From an uncultured Desulfovibrio sp. (GTDB lineage Bacteria; Desulfobacterota; Desulfovibrionia; Desulfovibrionales; Desulfovibrionaceae): a stretch of DNA of 9,853 nucleotides. Below the pieces are notes generated by a model. It did not search any database. It was given only the letters and a program-made list of their open reading frames with translations, and was not told where the DNA came from. Of this stretch, positions 1 through 6,436 are shown in pieces. Numbering within the stretch: the stretch's first letter is position 1; every line of letters begins with the position of its first letter. The translations under genes were made by a program, and so were the position numbers. The stretch covers positions 1-9,853 of the forward strand of contig USCL01000133.1 in NCBI GenBank assembly GCA_900553145.1, written 5' to 3'.

Positions 1-1017
1 CGGATGCGTGCAGGCGAGTTCAAGGAGGGCGAAAAGACCCTCCGCGCCAAGATCGCCCTCTTCTGCAACGTGGACAAGGACGCCGTGTTCTCCGCCGTGG
101 ATGTGAGCAACATCTACGAGCTTCCCTTGAAGCTTTATGAAGAAGGGCTGGACCAGAAGGTCGCCATCATGCTGCGCCTGCCCGCCCGAAACGCCAAGCT
201 TGAACCGTGGGAAGAGCTCGTCCACAACGCCAAAAATCCGCAGGGCCGGGTCACCATCGCCATCGTCGGCAAATACGTCGAGCTGAAGGAAGCCTACAAG
301 AGCCTCCACGAAGCCCTTGTGCACGGCGGCATCGCCAACCGGGTCGCTGTGGATCTGCGCTATGTGAATTCCGAAGAAGTGACCCCCGAGAACGTCGCCG
401 AAACCTTCAAGGGCGCTGACGGCATCCTCGTGCCCGGCGGCTTCGGGTATCGCGGCGTTGAAGGGAAAATCGAGTCCATCCGCTACGCCCGCGAAAACAA
501 TGTTCCCTTCTTCGGGATCTGCCTCGGCATGCAGTGTGCGGTCATTGAATTTGCCCGCCACGTCGTCGGCATTGAAGACGCCAACTCGGAAGAATTCAAT
601 CCGTTCGCCAAAGACAAGCTCATTTACCTGATGACCGAATGGTACGATTTCCGCAAAAAGGCCGTGGAACGCCGCGATGCGGAGAGCGACAAGGGCGGGA
701 CCATGCGCCTCGGCGCGTATCCCTGCGCCATTTCGGAAGGCACGCACGCCTTTGAGGCCTACAAGACGGCCAATATCAACGAACGTCACCGCCATCGTTA
801 TGAATTCAACAACGCCTACCGCGAACGCCTCGCGGACATGGGGATGGTCTTCAGCGGCCAGTCGCCGGACGGGACTCTGGTGGAAATCGTCGAAATCCCC
901 GAGCATCCGTGGTTCCTTGGCTGTCAGTTCCATCCCGAATTCCAGTCCCGCCCGATGAAGCCCCATCCGTTGTTCAAGGACTTCATCCGTGCGGCCTGCA
1001 CGGTTCGCAAGAAGTAG
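1..1017 (+). CDS. pyrG: CTP synthase, 3' part (5' end outside window)
   Basis: Makes CTP from UTP, ATP and glutamine in the cytoplasm, the last step of de novo pyrimidine nucleotide synthesis. The window opens inside the gene, in frame from base 1. What remains is the end of the synthetase domain (KIALFCNV, the segment before the interdomain linker) and the complete C-terminal class I glutamine amidotransferase domain. Visible landmarks are VGKYVEL, the oxyanion-strand motif VPGGFGYRGVEG, the nucleophile elbow GICLGMQ (catalytic Cys codon at 520-522), GGTMRLGA, ERHRHRYE, and CQFHPEF with the catalytic His (931-933) and Glu (937-939). All three triad residues are intact. The stretch before KIALFCNV (GEFKEGEKTLRA) is a few residues longer than I recall for the enterobacterial protein, a minor variation. 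The gene ends at TAG. Downstream kdsA and the LPS genes suggest shared expression, since CTP is needed to activate KDO. The identification is secure; only the start is missing. Confidence 0.97.
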   Translation, partial: RMRAGEFKEGEKTLRAKIALFCNVDKDAVFSAVDVSNIYELPLKLYEEGLDQKVAIMLRLPARNAKLEPWEELVHNAKNPQGRVTIAIVGKYVELKEAYKSLHEALVHGGIANRVAVDLRYVNSEEVTPENVAETFKGADGILVPGGFGYRGVEGKIESIRYARENNVPFFGICLGMQCAVIEFARHVVGIEDANSEEFNPFAKDKLIYLMTEWYDFRKKAVERRDAESDKGGTMRLGAYPCAISEGTHAFEAYKTANINERHRHRYEFNNAYRERLADMGMVFSGQSPDGTLVEIVEIPEHPWFLGCQFHPEFQSRPMKPHPLFKDFIRAACTVRKK

Positions 1018-1041
1018 CCTTTTCCGTTTGCAACACCTATT

Positions 1042-1083
1042 CCTTGCGGTCATTCCGGCGATAAATCCGGGATGACCGCAAGG
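1042..1083. other. Large intergenic hairpin between pyrG and kdsA
   Basis: A 17-base arm at 1042-1058 pairs with 1067-1083 around an 8-base loop (CGATAAAT). The pairing is perfect except for one T opposite G, which is a G-U wobble in RNA. The outer arm begins CCTTGCGGTCAT and returns as ATGACCGCAAGG. No T-run follows on the + strand, so it is not a canonical intrinsic terminator. It could be an mRNA processing or stabilising element, a partial attenuator, or a copy of a dispersed palindromic repeat. Its position between two same-strand genes 107 bases apart fits any of these. Confidence 0.75.
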
Positions 1084-1124
1084 TCGTCTCCTGGCGAGAA
1101 CCCTTTCAATTTCGAGGAATGCCC

Positions 1125-1940
1125 ATGATGACACCGGACGAGCTCTACTCCCAGCTTCGGAAGGACCATTTTATCTTTGCGGGTCCCTGTGCCCTCGAAA
1201 GTTTCGAATTGGCGCTGGACACGGCGCATGCCGTAGCCGAAGCCAGCAGGGAAGCCGGTTTGTTCGCCGTCTTCAAGAGTTCGTGGGACAAGGCCAACAG
1301 GACTTCGGGCAAAGGCTTCCGCGGCCCGGGCTTGGCCAAGGGCATGGAGTGGCTGGCCCGGATCAAGGAAGAGACAGGCTTGCCCGTCGTAACGGACATC
1401 CATCTTCCCGAACAGGCCGCCCCTGTCGGCGAAGTGGCGGATATCCTCCAGATCCCCGCGTTCCTGTGCCGCCAAACCGACCTGCTCGCAGCCGCGGCTC
1501 GGACGGGCCGGGTCGTCAACGTCAAAAAAGGCCAGTTCGTGGCTCCGTGGGATATGGGCCCCGTGCGCGATAAAGTGGTCGCAGCGGGCAATGAACGCGT
1601 CCTTCTGACGGAACGGGGGGCTTCTTTCGGGTATAATAACCTCGTGGTCGATTTCCGTTCCATCCCCATCATGCGTTCGCTGGGCGTCCCCGTCATCTTC
1701 GACGCGACGCACTCCGTCCAGCTCCCCGGCGGGCAAGGCAGCTGCTCAGGCGGAGAGCGGCACCACGTGCCGACTCTGGCCCGTGCCGCGGCGGGGGCCG
1801 GTGTGGACGGCATTTTCATGGAATGCCACCCTGATCCCGACAAGGCCCTGTGCGATGGCCCCAACAGCTGGCCCGTAGCCAAACTCCCGGCGCTCCTGAA
1901 GCAACTTTCAGCCATATGGAATGTTCCTTATGACTTGTAA
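1125..1940 (+). CDS. kdsA: 3-deoxy-D-manno-octulosonate 8-phosphate (KDO8P) synthase, metal-dependent type
   Basis: Condenses phosphoenolpyruvate with arabinose 5-phosphate to give KDO 8-phosphate, the first committed step to the KDO sugar of lipopolysaccharide. Family signatures are AGPCALES, FKSSWDKANRTS, RGPGLAKGM, TDIHLPEQA, LQIPAFLCRQTDLL, VNVKKGQF and FDATHSVQLPGG. The Cys in AGPCALES (residue 22), the His of DATHS, the Glu of FMECHPDP and the Asp of CDGPNSW match the four metal ligands of the Aquifex-type enzyme. The metal-free E. coli type has Asn in place of that Cys. I chose the ATG at 1125 because GAGG at 1114-1117 lies 7 bases upstream. An in-frame ATG at 1119 would sit 1 base from it and is less likely. 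The 271-residue product is of normal length. The end overlaps the start of kdsC, which encodes the next enzyme but one in the pathway's activity chain (phosphate removal from the KdsA product). Confidence 0.97.
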   Translation: MMTPDELYSQLRKDHFIFAGPCALESFELALDTAHAVAEASREAGLFAVFKSSWDKANRTSGKGFRGPGLAKGMEWLARIKEETGLPVVTDIHLPEQAAPVGEVADILQIPAFLCRQTDLLAAAARTGRVVNVKKGQFVAPWDMGPVRDKVVAAGNERVLLTERGASFGYNNLVVDFRSIPIMRSLGVPVIFDATHSVQLPGGQGSCSGGERHHVPTLARAAAGAGVDGIFMECHPDPDKALCDGPNSWPVAKLPALLKQLSAIWNVPYDL

Positions 1941-2523
1941 TACCTTATTTTCCGATGGAACAGGCACTCCCGGCCAATCCCCGGCCCCTCGCCGCGATTC
2001 GATCGAAAGTCTCGCCAAACGCATCCGGCTTCTTGTTCTGGACGTGGACGGCGTCATGACGGACGGCGGCCTTTATTATGACGCCAACGGCTTGGCCATG
2101 AAGCGTTTCCATGTCCTCGACGGCATCGGTATCCGGCTGGCCAAAGCGGCTGGCATTGAGGTGGCCGTCCTGTCCGGCATGGACGTGCCCTGTGTCGAGA
2201 GAAGGCTGGAAGTCCTTGGCGTGACGGAGTATCATGGCGGGGCCGACAATAAATGTACTATCCTTGACGGCATGCGCAAACGGATGTCTCTTGAGTGGCA
2301 TGAAATCGCCTATCTCGGAGACGACTGGGTCGATCTTGCCCCAATGTCGCGCGTAGGATTGCCCGCCGCTGTCGCGAACGCCATGCCGGACGTAAAAAAG
2401 CTGGCGCGTTTCGTGACGCAAAAAGAGGGCGGATGCGGCGCTGTCCGGGAATTCGTCGATCTGCTGCTGACGTGCCAGGGAAAACGGGATGCTCTGCTTG
2501 AGCACTGGATGCGCCTGGAATGA
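1930..2523 (+). CDS. kdsC: KDO 8-phosphate phosphatase (HAD superfamily)
   Basis: Removes phosphate from KDO 8-phosphate to release KDO, directly after KdsA in the pathway. It is a capless HAD-family phosphatase. Motif I is LDVDGVMTDGG (nucleophile Asp38 and acid/base Asp40), motif II is LSG (Ser82), motif III is the Lys in DNK (Lys108) and motif IV is GDDWVD (Asp131/Asp132, Asp135). The C-terminal EGGCGAVREFVDLLL matches the conserved end of the family. I chose the ATG at 1930 because GGAA at 1918-1921 is 8 bases upstream. The ATG at 1921 overlaps that site. The gene overlaps kdsA by 11 bases, implying translational coupling. Compared with a typical KdsC of roughly 170-190 residues, about 30 extra polar residues precede motif I. 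Those residues have no recognisable domain, so a later start cannot be excluded (none with a better ribosome site was seen). Its stop overlaps the lptC start (ATGA). Confidence 0.94.
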   Translation: MTCNTLFSDGTGTPGQSPAPRRDSIESLAKRIRLLVLDVDGVMTDGGLYYDANGLAMKRFHVLDGIGIRLAKAAGIEVAVLSGMDVPCVERRLEVLGVTEYHGGADNKCTILDGMRKRMSLEWHEIAYLGDDWVDLAPMSRVGLPAAVANAMPDVKKLARFVTQKEGGCGAVREFVDLLLTCQGKRDALLEHWMRLE

Positions 2524-3251
2524 AACGGTCGCGAATCCTGCTCATTGCCGCTGTAGTGGCGCTCCTTGCCGGTGGCGGTTGGTATGCCGCAAAACGTGAC
2601 GGCGAAACAACGCTGATCGGCAGGTTGCTGGATGTCGCCAACACGGGCGGCATCAAATCCCTTGATGGGGCAAAACTCCAAGGGAAGGCTACGCAATCCG
2701 GCAACCCGCTGGAGGAAGTGGCGGGCTTGGCAATCAAGGGGATCAACCTGTTCCAAGGGAATAAAGGCTTGGAACTGTGGCGCCTCAAGGCCAGTTGGGC
2801 CCACATGTCCCAAAACGGCGACACGATCGATGTGGATAAGCCGGTCGTCCGCTATGCGCTTGGCGAAGGCTCCGCAAGCAATCCGGGCGATGACGTTCTC
2901 GACGTGCAGGCCCAGCTGGGGAGGATCACCGACAACCAGCGTTTTCTCACGCTTTGGGACGATGTCGTTATCACCCGCTATGATGACGTCATCACCAGTT
3001 CACGCATGAACTACGATGCCAATAAACGCCTCATGACGTTCCCCGAGGGGGCCGCTCTTGAAAGCCCTACGGCATCCGGCACAGCCACATTTTTTACTTG
3101 GGATCTTGCCACCAACGAAATGCATGGTTCGGAAGGCGTGCTGGTTATACTCAAGCCCCGCCCCGAAGGCTCGAGTGACGATGCGGCACCCTCCCCAAGC
3201 GAATCGCACGGGAATACTCCGGCAAGTTCCCCTCAGCCAGCGATACAATAA
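2520..3251 (+). CDS. lptC: LPS export system protein LptC
   Basis: Bitopic inner-membrane protein that accepts lipopolysaccharide from the LptB2FG transporter and hands it to the periplasmic LptA bridge. An N-terminal membrane anchor (about residues 5-24, basic MKRSR then ILLIAAVVALLAGG) is followed by a periplasmic region. The later part, with alternating hydrophobic strands (such as LTLWDDVVITRYDDVITSS and FPEGAALESPTASGTATFF), fits the beta-jellyroll OstA/LptC fold. The start codon overlaps the kdsC stop (ATGA). At 243 residues it is longer than the enterobacterial protein (about 190). The excess is partly a spacer after the anchor and partly a Ser/Pro/Ala-rich tail over the last 28 or so residues that looks disordered. 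LptC sequences are poorly conserved, so the call rests on the topology, the fold-like pattern and the position immediately before lptA-lptB. Confidence 0.88.
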   Translation: MKRSRILLIAAVVALLAGGGWYAAKRDGETTLIGRLLDVANTGGIKSLDGAKLQGKATQSGNPLEEVAGLAIKGINLFQGNKGLELWRLKASWAHMSQNGDTIDVDKPVVRYALGEGSASNPGDDVLDVQAQLGRITDNQRFLTLWDDVVITRYDDVITSSRMNYDANKRLMTFPEGAALESPTASGTATFFTWDLATNEMHGSEGVLVILKPRPEGSSDDAAPSPSESHGNTPASSPQPAIQ

Positions 3252-3291
3252 ACCTCTTATGGACCCTACGTTTTCCAGTTAGGAACAAACC

Positions 3292-3867
3292 ATGAAAAAC
3301 TTTTTTTTGGGCATAACCACACTGAGTTTGAGCCTGCTCTGCTCCGCCCCGCTGTGGGCGGCTCCTGTGACGCCTCCCAAACCCGCCAAAAACGTCGAAA
3401 CGCGGATCACGTCCGATCAACTGACCTACCTTGCTGAAAAGCAGCTTGTCGTCTTTGATAAAAATGTGCACGTCGTGCGCCCGGATATTGAAATATGGGC
3501 CGATCGGATCACCGTTTATTTGAAGCCCCCCAAAGACGGCGATCAGAAAAAAGAAGGTGAAAAAGGCGGCATGCCTGCCGGAATGGCCGCCGGTGACGTC
3601 GATCGTATCGTCGCCGAACGGAATGTGCGTATGAAGAGCGAAAACCGCAACGGGACATGCGCGAAGGCGACCTATACGATGGACGATGGCGTCCTTCTCA
3701 TGGAAGGCGATCCTCGCCTGACGGATGGCGAAAATACCGTTACCGGGGAAACCATCAAGTACTTCACGGAAGAAAACCGCAGTGAAGTGATGGGCGGCTC
3801 CAAGAAGCGCGTCGAAGCGGTCTTTTCCGGTTCCAAGAACTCCAGCCCGATCCGGGGGAACCGCTGA
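3292..3867 (+). CDS. lptA: LPS transport periplasmic protein LptA (OstA-like)
   Basis: Periplasmic protein that oligomerises into the bridge carrying lipopolysaccharide from LptC to the outer-membrane LptD. An N-terminal signal peptide (basic MKN, hydrophobic core to about residue 20, likely cleavage near LWA-A at 23-24) is followed by an OstA-type domain: ITSDQLTYLAEKQLVVFDKNVHV, then DIEIWADRITVYL, then VERNV-like AERNVRM, then YTMDDGVLLMEGDPRLTDG. A charged Lys/Gly-rich loop (about 79-101) interrupts the domain and looks like a lineage-specific insertion. AGGA at 3281-3284, 7 bases upstream, supports the ATG. The signal-peptide codons contain a run of eight T (3301-3308). The stop codon overlaps the lptB start (TGATG). 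The 191 residues are close to the usual size. Confidence 0.93.
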   Translation: MKNFFLGITTLSLSLLCSAPLWAAPVTPPKPAKNVETRITSDQLTYLAEKQLVVFDKNVHVVRPDIEIWADRITVYLKPPKDGDQKKEGEKGGMPAGMAAGDVDRIVAERNVRMKSENRNGTCAKATYTMDDGVLLMEGDPRLTDGENTVTGETIKYFTEENRSEVMGGSKKRVEAVFSGSKNSSPIRGNR

Positions 3868-4589
3868 TGGCCCGATTGTCCGGCGTTGACTTGCGCAAAT
3901 GGTACGGCCAGCGCGAGGTCGTACGCGGTGTTTCCCCCGAGGTAAACCAAGGGGAAATCGTCGGCCTGCTTGGCCCGAACGGGGCGGGTAAGACCACCTC
4001 GTTCTATATGCTGACGGGGATCATTAAACCGTCTTCCGGGCGGGTCCTCCTCGAGGATCAAGATATCGGCACATGGCCGCTTCACGAGCGCGCACGTGTG
4101 GGCATTTCCTACCTCCCGCAGGAAAGTTCCGTTTTCAGAAAACTTACTGTGCGTCAAAATCTTCAAATCATTCTGGAACATACGGGCCTTTCCCGCAAAG
4201 CCCAGAAAGAGAAGGCGGACTTGCTGCTTGAAGATTTCGGCCTCACCCGGCTGGAAAAGTCCCACGCCATGCATCTGTCCGGCGGAGAGCGCCGGAGGCT
4301 GGAAATAGCCCGTGCCCTTATCCGGGAACCGAAATTCGTTCTGCTGGACGAACCGTTTGCCGGTATCGATCCTCTTGCGGTGGGCGACATTCAAGGCCTC
4401 GTGCGCGCTTTGCGCGATCGCGGGATCGGCGTTCTCATATCAGACCACAATGTCCGTGAAACACTAACGATTTGTGACCGGGCCTACCTCATGGTGCAGG
4501 GGCAGGTCGTCCTTTCAGGGACACCGGAAACCATCGTCAATAACGAACAGGCACGCAGCGTTTATCTTGGGGAAAGCTTCTCGCTCTGA
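3867..4589 (+). CDS. lptB: LPS export ABC transporter ATP-binding protein LptB
   Basis: ATPase subunit that, as a dimer with LptF and LptG, extracts lipopolysaccharide from the inner membrane and pushes it across the Lpt bridge. All ABC ATPase elements are intact: Walker A GPNGAGKTT (36-44), Q-loop Gln85 in YLPQESSVF, signature LSGGE (137-141), Walker B FVLLDE (157-162) and the switch His194 in ISDHNVRETL. The segments RGISYLPQ-like, DEPFAGIDP, DHNVRETL and the C-terminal VYLGESF are characteristic of LptB rather than generic transport ATPases. It has 240 residues, the normal size. It starts one base into the lptA stop, so it is translationally coupled. lptF and lptG are not in the window, as is common. 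A strong terminator follows 31 bases after the stop, making lptB the last gene of the LPS unit. Confidence 0.97.
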   Translation: MARLSGVDLRKWYGQREVVRGVSPEVNQGEIVGLLGPNGAGKTTSFYMLTGIIKPSSGRVLLEDQDIGTWPLHERARVGISYLPQESSVFRKLTVRQNLQIILEHTGLSRKAQKEKADLLLEDFGLTRLEKSHAMHLSGGERRRLEIARALIREPKFVLLDEPFAGIDPLAVGDIQGLVRALRDRGIGVLISDHNVRETLTICDRAYLMVQGQVVLSGTPETIVNNEQARSVYLGESFSL

Positions 4590-4620
4590 GGCATTATATC
4601 CCGTCACCGCCTATGATTAG

Positions 4621-4657
4621 AAAAAAAGATCGAGTACTCCGGTACCGATCTTTTTTT
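4621..4657 (+). terminator. Intrinsic terminator after lptB, probably bidirectional
   Basis: GATCG and CGATC arms, extended inward by GTAC/GTAC with one bulged A (4633), close a TCCG loop (4638-4641) on a C-G pair. In RNA this is a C(UCCG)G loop of the very stable UNCG class. Seven T follow at 4651-4657 and seven A precede the stem at 4621-4627, so the structure would terminate in either direction. It lies 31 bases after the lptB stop and cleanly separates the LPS genes from the rpoN cluster. Confidence 0.93.
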
Positions 4658-4717
4658 CTTGGAATAATGCGATAACCAGTCTTTTTCTCATTTCTTTTTC
4701 ATCCCATGCTCATCTTC

Positions 4718-4742
4718 AAGAAAAGAATAGAAGAAAAAAAGG
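4718..4742 (+). promoter_or_regulatory. A-rich purine tract upstream of the rpoN promoter (UP-element-like)
   Basis: A nearly pure purine stretch with a single T, ending in seven A, sits about 46-70 bases upstream of the predicted sigma-70 start. A T-rich pyrimidine tract (4681-4700) lies before it. Such A/T tracts commonly bend DNA or bind the RNA polymerase alpha subunit. This role is inferred only from composition and position. Between this tract and the terminator I see no gene. Confidence 0.4.
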
Positions 4743-4752
4743 CTCCCTGTTC

Positions 4753-4781
4753 TTGCAACATCTCTAAGCATGTGGCATAAT
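4753..4781 (+). promoter_or_regulatory. Sigma-70 promoter of rpoN (extended -10)
   Basis: TTGCAA (4753-4758, 4 of 6 to the -35 consensus), a 17-base spacer and CATAAT (4776-4781, 5 of 6 to the -10 consensus). TG at 4773-4774 one base before the -10 gives an extended -10 (TGN). The expected start point is near 4788, leaving a leader of about 115 bases before the rpoN ATG. It is the best match in the gap and follows a strong terminator, where a new promoter is required. Confidence 0.7.
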
Positions 4782-4788
4782 CCCTGCA
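4773..4788 (+). promoter_or_regulatory. Sigma-54 -24/-12 element on the rpoN promoter
   Basis: TGGCATAATCCCTGCA has the invariant GG (4774-4775) and GC (4786-4787) exactly 10 bases apart. It matches 9 of the 12 fixed positions of the TGGCACG-N4-TTGCA consensus. If used, transcription would begin near 4799. It overlaps the extended -10 of the sigma-70 promoter base for base (shared TGGCATAAT), so the two holoenzymes could not bind together. Whether it activates, represses or is fortuitous cannot be told from sequence. Confidence 0.55.
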
Positions 4789-4819
4789 TGTAAGGAATGA
4801 AGATGCCCGGTTGATCTTC

Positions 4820-4851
4820 GCCTGACGGTTACCGTCGGCTACCCTCCTTTC
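4820..4851 (+). promoter_or_regulatory. Leader hairpin and anti-Shine-Dalgarno-like segment before rpoN
   Basis: GCC-T-GACGG (4820-4828) pairs with CCGTCGGC (4832-4839) around a TTA loop, giving 8 base pairs with one bulged T. Immediately after it, CCTCCTTTC (4843-4851) is the same as the 3' tail of bacterial 16S rRNA. It could therefore pair with a Shine-Dalgarno sequence such as the AAGGA at 4792-4796 in the same leader. The pairing is seen in the sequence; any control function is speculative. Confidence 0.4.
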
Positions 4852-4902
4852 ACAAGGTATGCCTGCGGGTTGGACAGACTCTTATGACAACGGGATATTT
4901 GC

Positions 4903-6381
4903 ATGGCATTGGAACTCAGACAGCAGCTTAAACTTTCACAACAGCTGGTGATGACACCACAATTGCAGCAGGCTATCCGCTTGTTGCAGCTATCCCGCTT
5001 GGAGCTTGTGGAAACGGTCCAGCGGGAGCTGCTGGAAAACCCGTTCCTTGAAGAAATGCAGGACGAACCTTCCAATGAGCCGCCCGCAGAAGCCCGCCCC
5101 GAATCCCCGCGAGATGAGGCTACATATGACCGGGAAGTGGCCCGATCCGAAGATTGGGAAGACTATCTCGGAGAATTTGCGAGCACCCCGCAGCAAGTAC
5201 AGCCCAGAGATTACGAACTCCCCGAAGAAATGAGCTCATTGGAGGCCAGATACGCCTCCAGCCCAACCCTTGAAAGCCACCTCATGTGGCAGCTCCGCCT
5301 CTCCTCCCTTTCCGACGACCAAAAAGAGCTCGGCGAAATTATCATCGGAAATCTCTCTTCATCAGGCTATCTTCAGGCATCGCTTGAGGAAATGGCGGAA
5401 ATGGCCCGCGCGGATTTCGCTGGCGAGACATCGGCTGGGGAAGCGAAAGACAAAACATGGCCCAACGCCGAAAACGTGGAAACGGTTCTCAAGGCCATCC
5501 AGCTTTTCGATCCGGTGGGTGTTGCCGCCCGGACTCCGCAAGAATGCCTCCTCATCCAGATAAAAGCGCTGGGATATGACAGGGATCAGATCCTCGTCGA
5601 TCTCGTGCGTGATCACCTTGAAGATCTGGAAGCCCATAGATACAAGCCACTGCTCCGCAAATTCCGCTTGGACATGGATGAACTCAAGGAATATTTGGAT
5701 ATCATCCAATCCCTGGATCCCATGCCCGGAGCGAGTTTTGGCGAAGGCGTTTCCACCTTTGTCAGCCCTGACGTCTTTGTCTACAAGCTTGATGGAGAGT
5801 TCCTCATCGTCCTCAATGAGGACGGCCTGCCGAACCTGCACTTGAGCCCCGTTTATGAAAACGCTTCTGAAAGCGCTTCCAGCAAAGAAAAAGAATACTT
5901 TAACGAAAAAATCCGTTCCGCGGCCTGGCTTATCAAAAGCCTGCACCAAAGGCAGCGGACGTTGTATAAAGTCGTTGAAAGTATTGTGAAACACCAGCGC
6001 GGTTTTTTTGAAGAAGGGGTCAGCAAGTTCAAGCCGCTCATCCTGAAAGATATCGCCGATGATATCGGCATGCACGAATCCACAGTCAGCCGCATCACTA
6101 CCAATAAATATGTGGCGACGCCCTTCGGTGTGTACGAACTCAAGTTCTTCTTCAACAGTGCGCTGGAACTGGACGATGGAAGTCAGGTAGGCTCGGAGAG
6201 CGTTAAGGCGCTCATCAAAAAATGCATCAGCGAAGAGGATCCTAAAAATCCTCTCTCTGATGAGCGCATCGGTGAAATTCTCAAGGAACACTTGAAGGTG
6301 AACATAGCCCGGAGAACCGTAGCCAAGTACCGGATGGCAATGGATATTCCTTCCTCATCCCGGAGAAAGGCCCATTTTTAG
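4903..6381 (+). CDS. rpoN: RNA polymerase sigma-54 factor
   Basis: Directs RNA polymerase to -24/-12 promoters that need an AAA+ enhancer-binding protein to open. Region I (about 1-50) is the glutamine/leucine-rich activator-interacting domain, with LKLSQQLVMTPQLQQAIRLL and LELVETVQRELLENP. It is followed by an acidic, Pro/Glu-rich region II (about 53-110) and the core-binding region (including FDPVGVAARTPQECLLIQ). A helix-turn-helix lies at about 380-410 (ADDIGMHESTVSRITTNKY, which also carries the family's ATPFGVYELKFFF), and the RpoN box ARRTVAKYR is at 469-477. Length (492) and domain order are normal. GGGA at 4892-4895, about 7 bases upstream, supports the ATG. The gene follows its own promoter region after a terminator and is followed by hpf. 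The only oddity is the short basic tail SSSRRKAHF after the RpoN box. Confidence 0.98.
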   Translation: MALELRQQLKLSQQLVMTPQLQQAIRLLQLSRLELVETVQRELLENPFLEEMQDEPSNEPPAEARPESPRDEATYDREVARSEDWEDYLGEFASTPQQVQPRDYELPEEMSSLEARYASSPTLESHLMWQLRLSSLSDDQKELGEIIIGNLSSSGYLQASLEEMAEMARADFAGETSAGEAKDKTWPNAENVETVLKAIQLFDPVGVAARTPQECLLIQIKALGYDRDQILVDLVRDHLEDLEAHRYKPLLRKFRLDMDELKEYLDIIQSLDPMPGASFGEGVSTFVSPDVFVYKLDGEFLIVLNEDGLPNLHLSPVYENASESASSKEKEYFNEKIRSAAWLIKSLHQRQRTLYKVVESIVKHQRGFFEEGVSKFKPLILKDIADDIGMHESTVSRITTNKYVATPFGVYELKFFFNSALELDDGSQVGSESVKALIKKCISEEDPKNPLSDERIGEILKEHLKVNIARRTVAKYRMAMDIPSSSRRKAHF

Positions 6382-6406
6382 CCGTCCGGGGCAGCCCTGA
6401 GGGCCC

Positions 6407-6436
6407 TTGACAGGACCCCCAAAAGGTTGTTGTAAA
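6407..6436 (+). promoter_or_regulatory. Candidate sigma-70 promoter for hpf
   Basis: A perfect -35 TTGACA (6407-6412), an 18-base spacer and TGTAAA (6431-6436, 4 of 6 to the -10 consensus). The start would fall near 6443, about 77 bases before the hpf ATG and within the 138-base gap after rpoN. No clear terminator separates rpoN from hpf, so hpf may be read both from rpoN and from this site. That would fit the need for HPF in stationary phase. Confidence 0.5.

Noticed and set aside
1050..1736. Open frame on the minus strand opposite kdsA
   Set aside because: Antisense shadow of kdsA: it starts inside the conserved gene and shows no domain or ribosome site.
4681..4742. T-rich tract followed by A-rich tract that could form a long imperfect hairpin
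   Set aside because: Pairing is broken by several mismatches and comes from low-complexity composition. It lies upstream of the predicted start, so it is better seen as an A/T-rich promoter-upstream region.
4797..4811. Five-codon mini-ORF (MKMPG) with AAGGA just upstream in the rpoN leader
   Set aside because: The AAGGA is only one base from the ATG, and a sigma-54-driven transcript would start inside it. Too short to separate from chance.
5362..6291. Long open frame on the minus strand opposite rpoN (about 309 codons)
   Set aside because: It lies wholly antisense to a well-conserved sigma factor and has no family motif. The absence of stops follows from codon bias on the coding strand.
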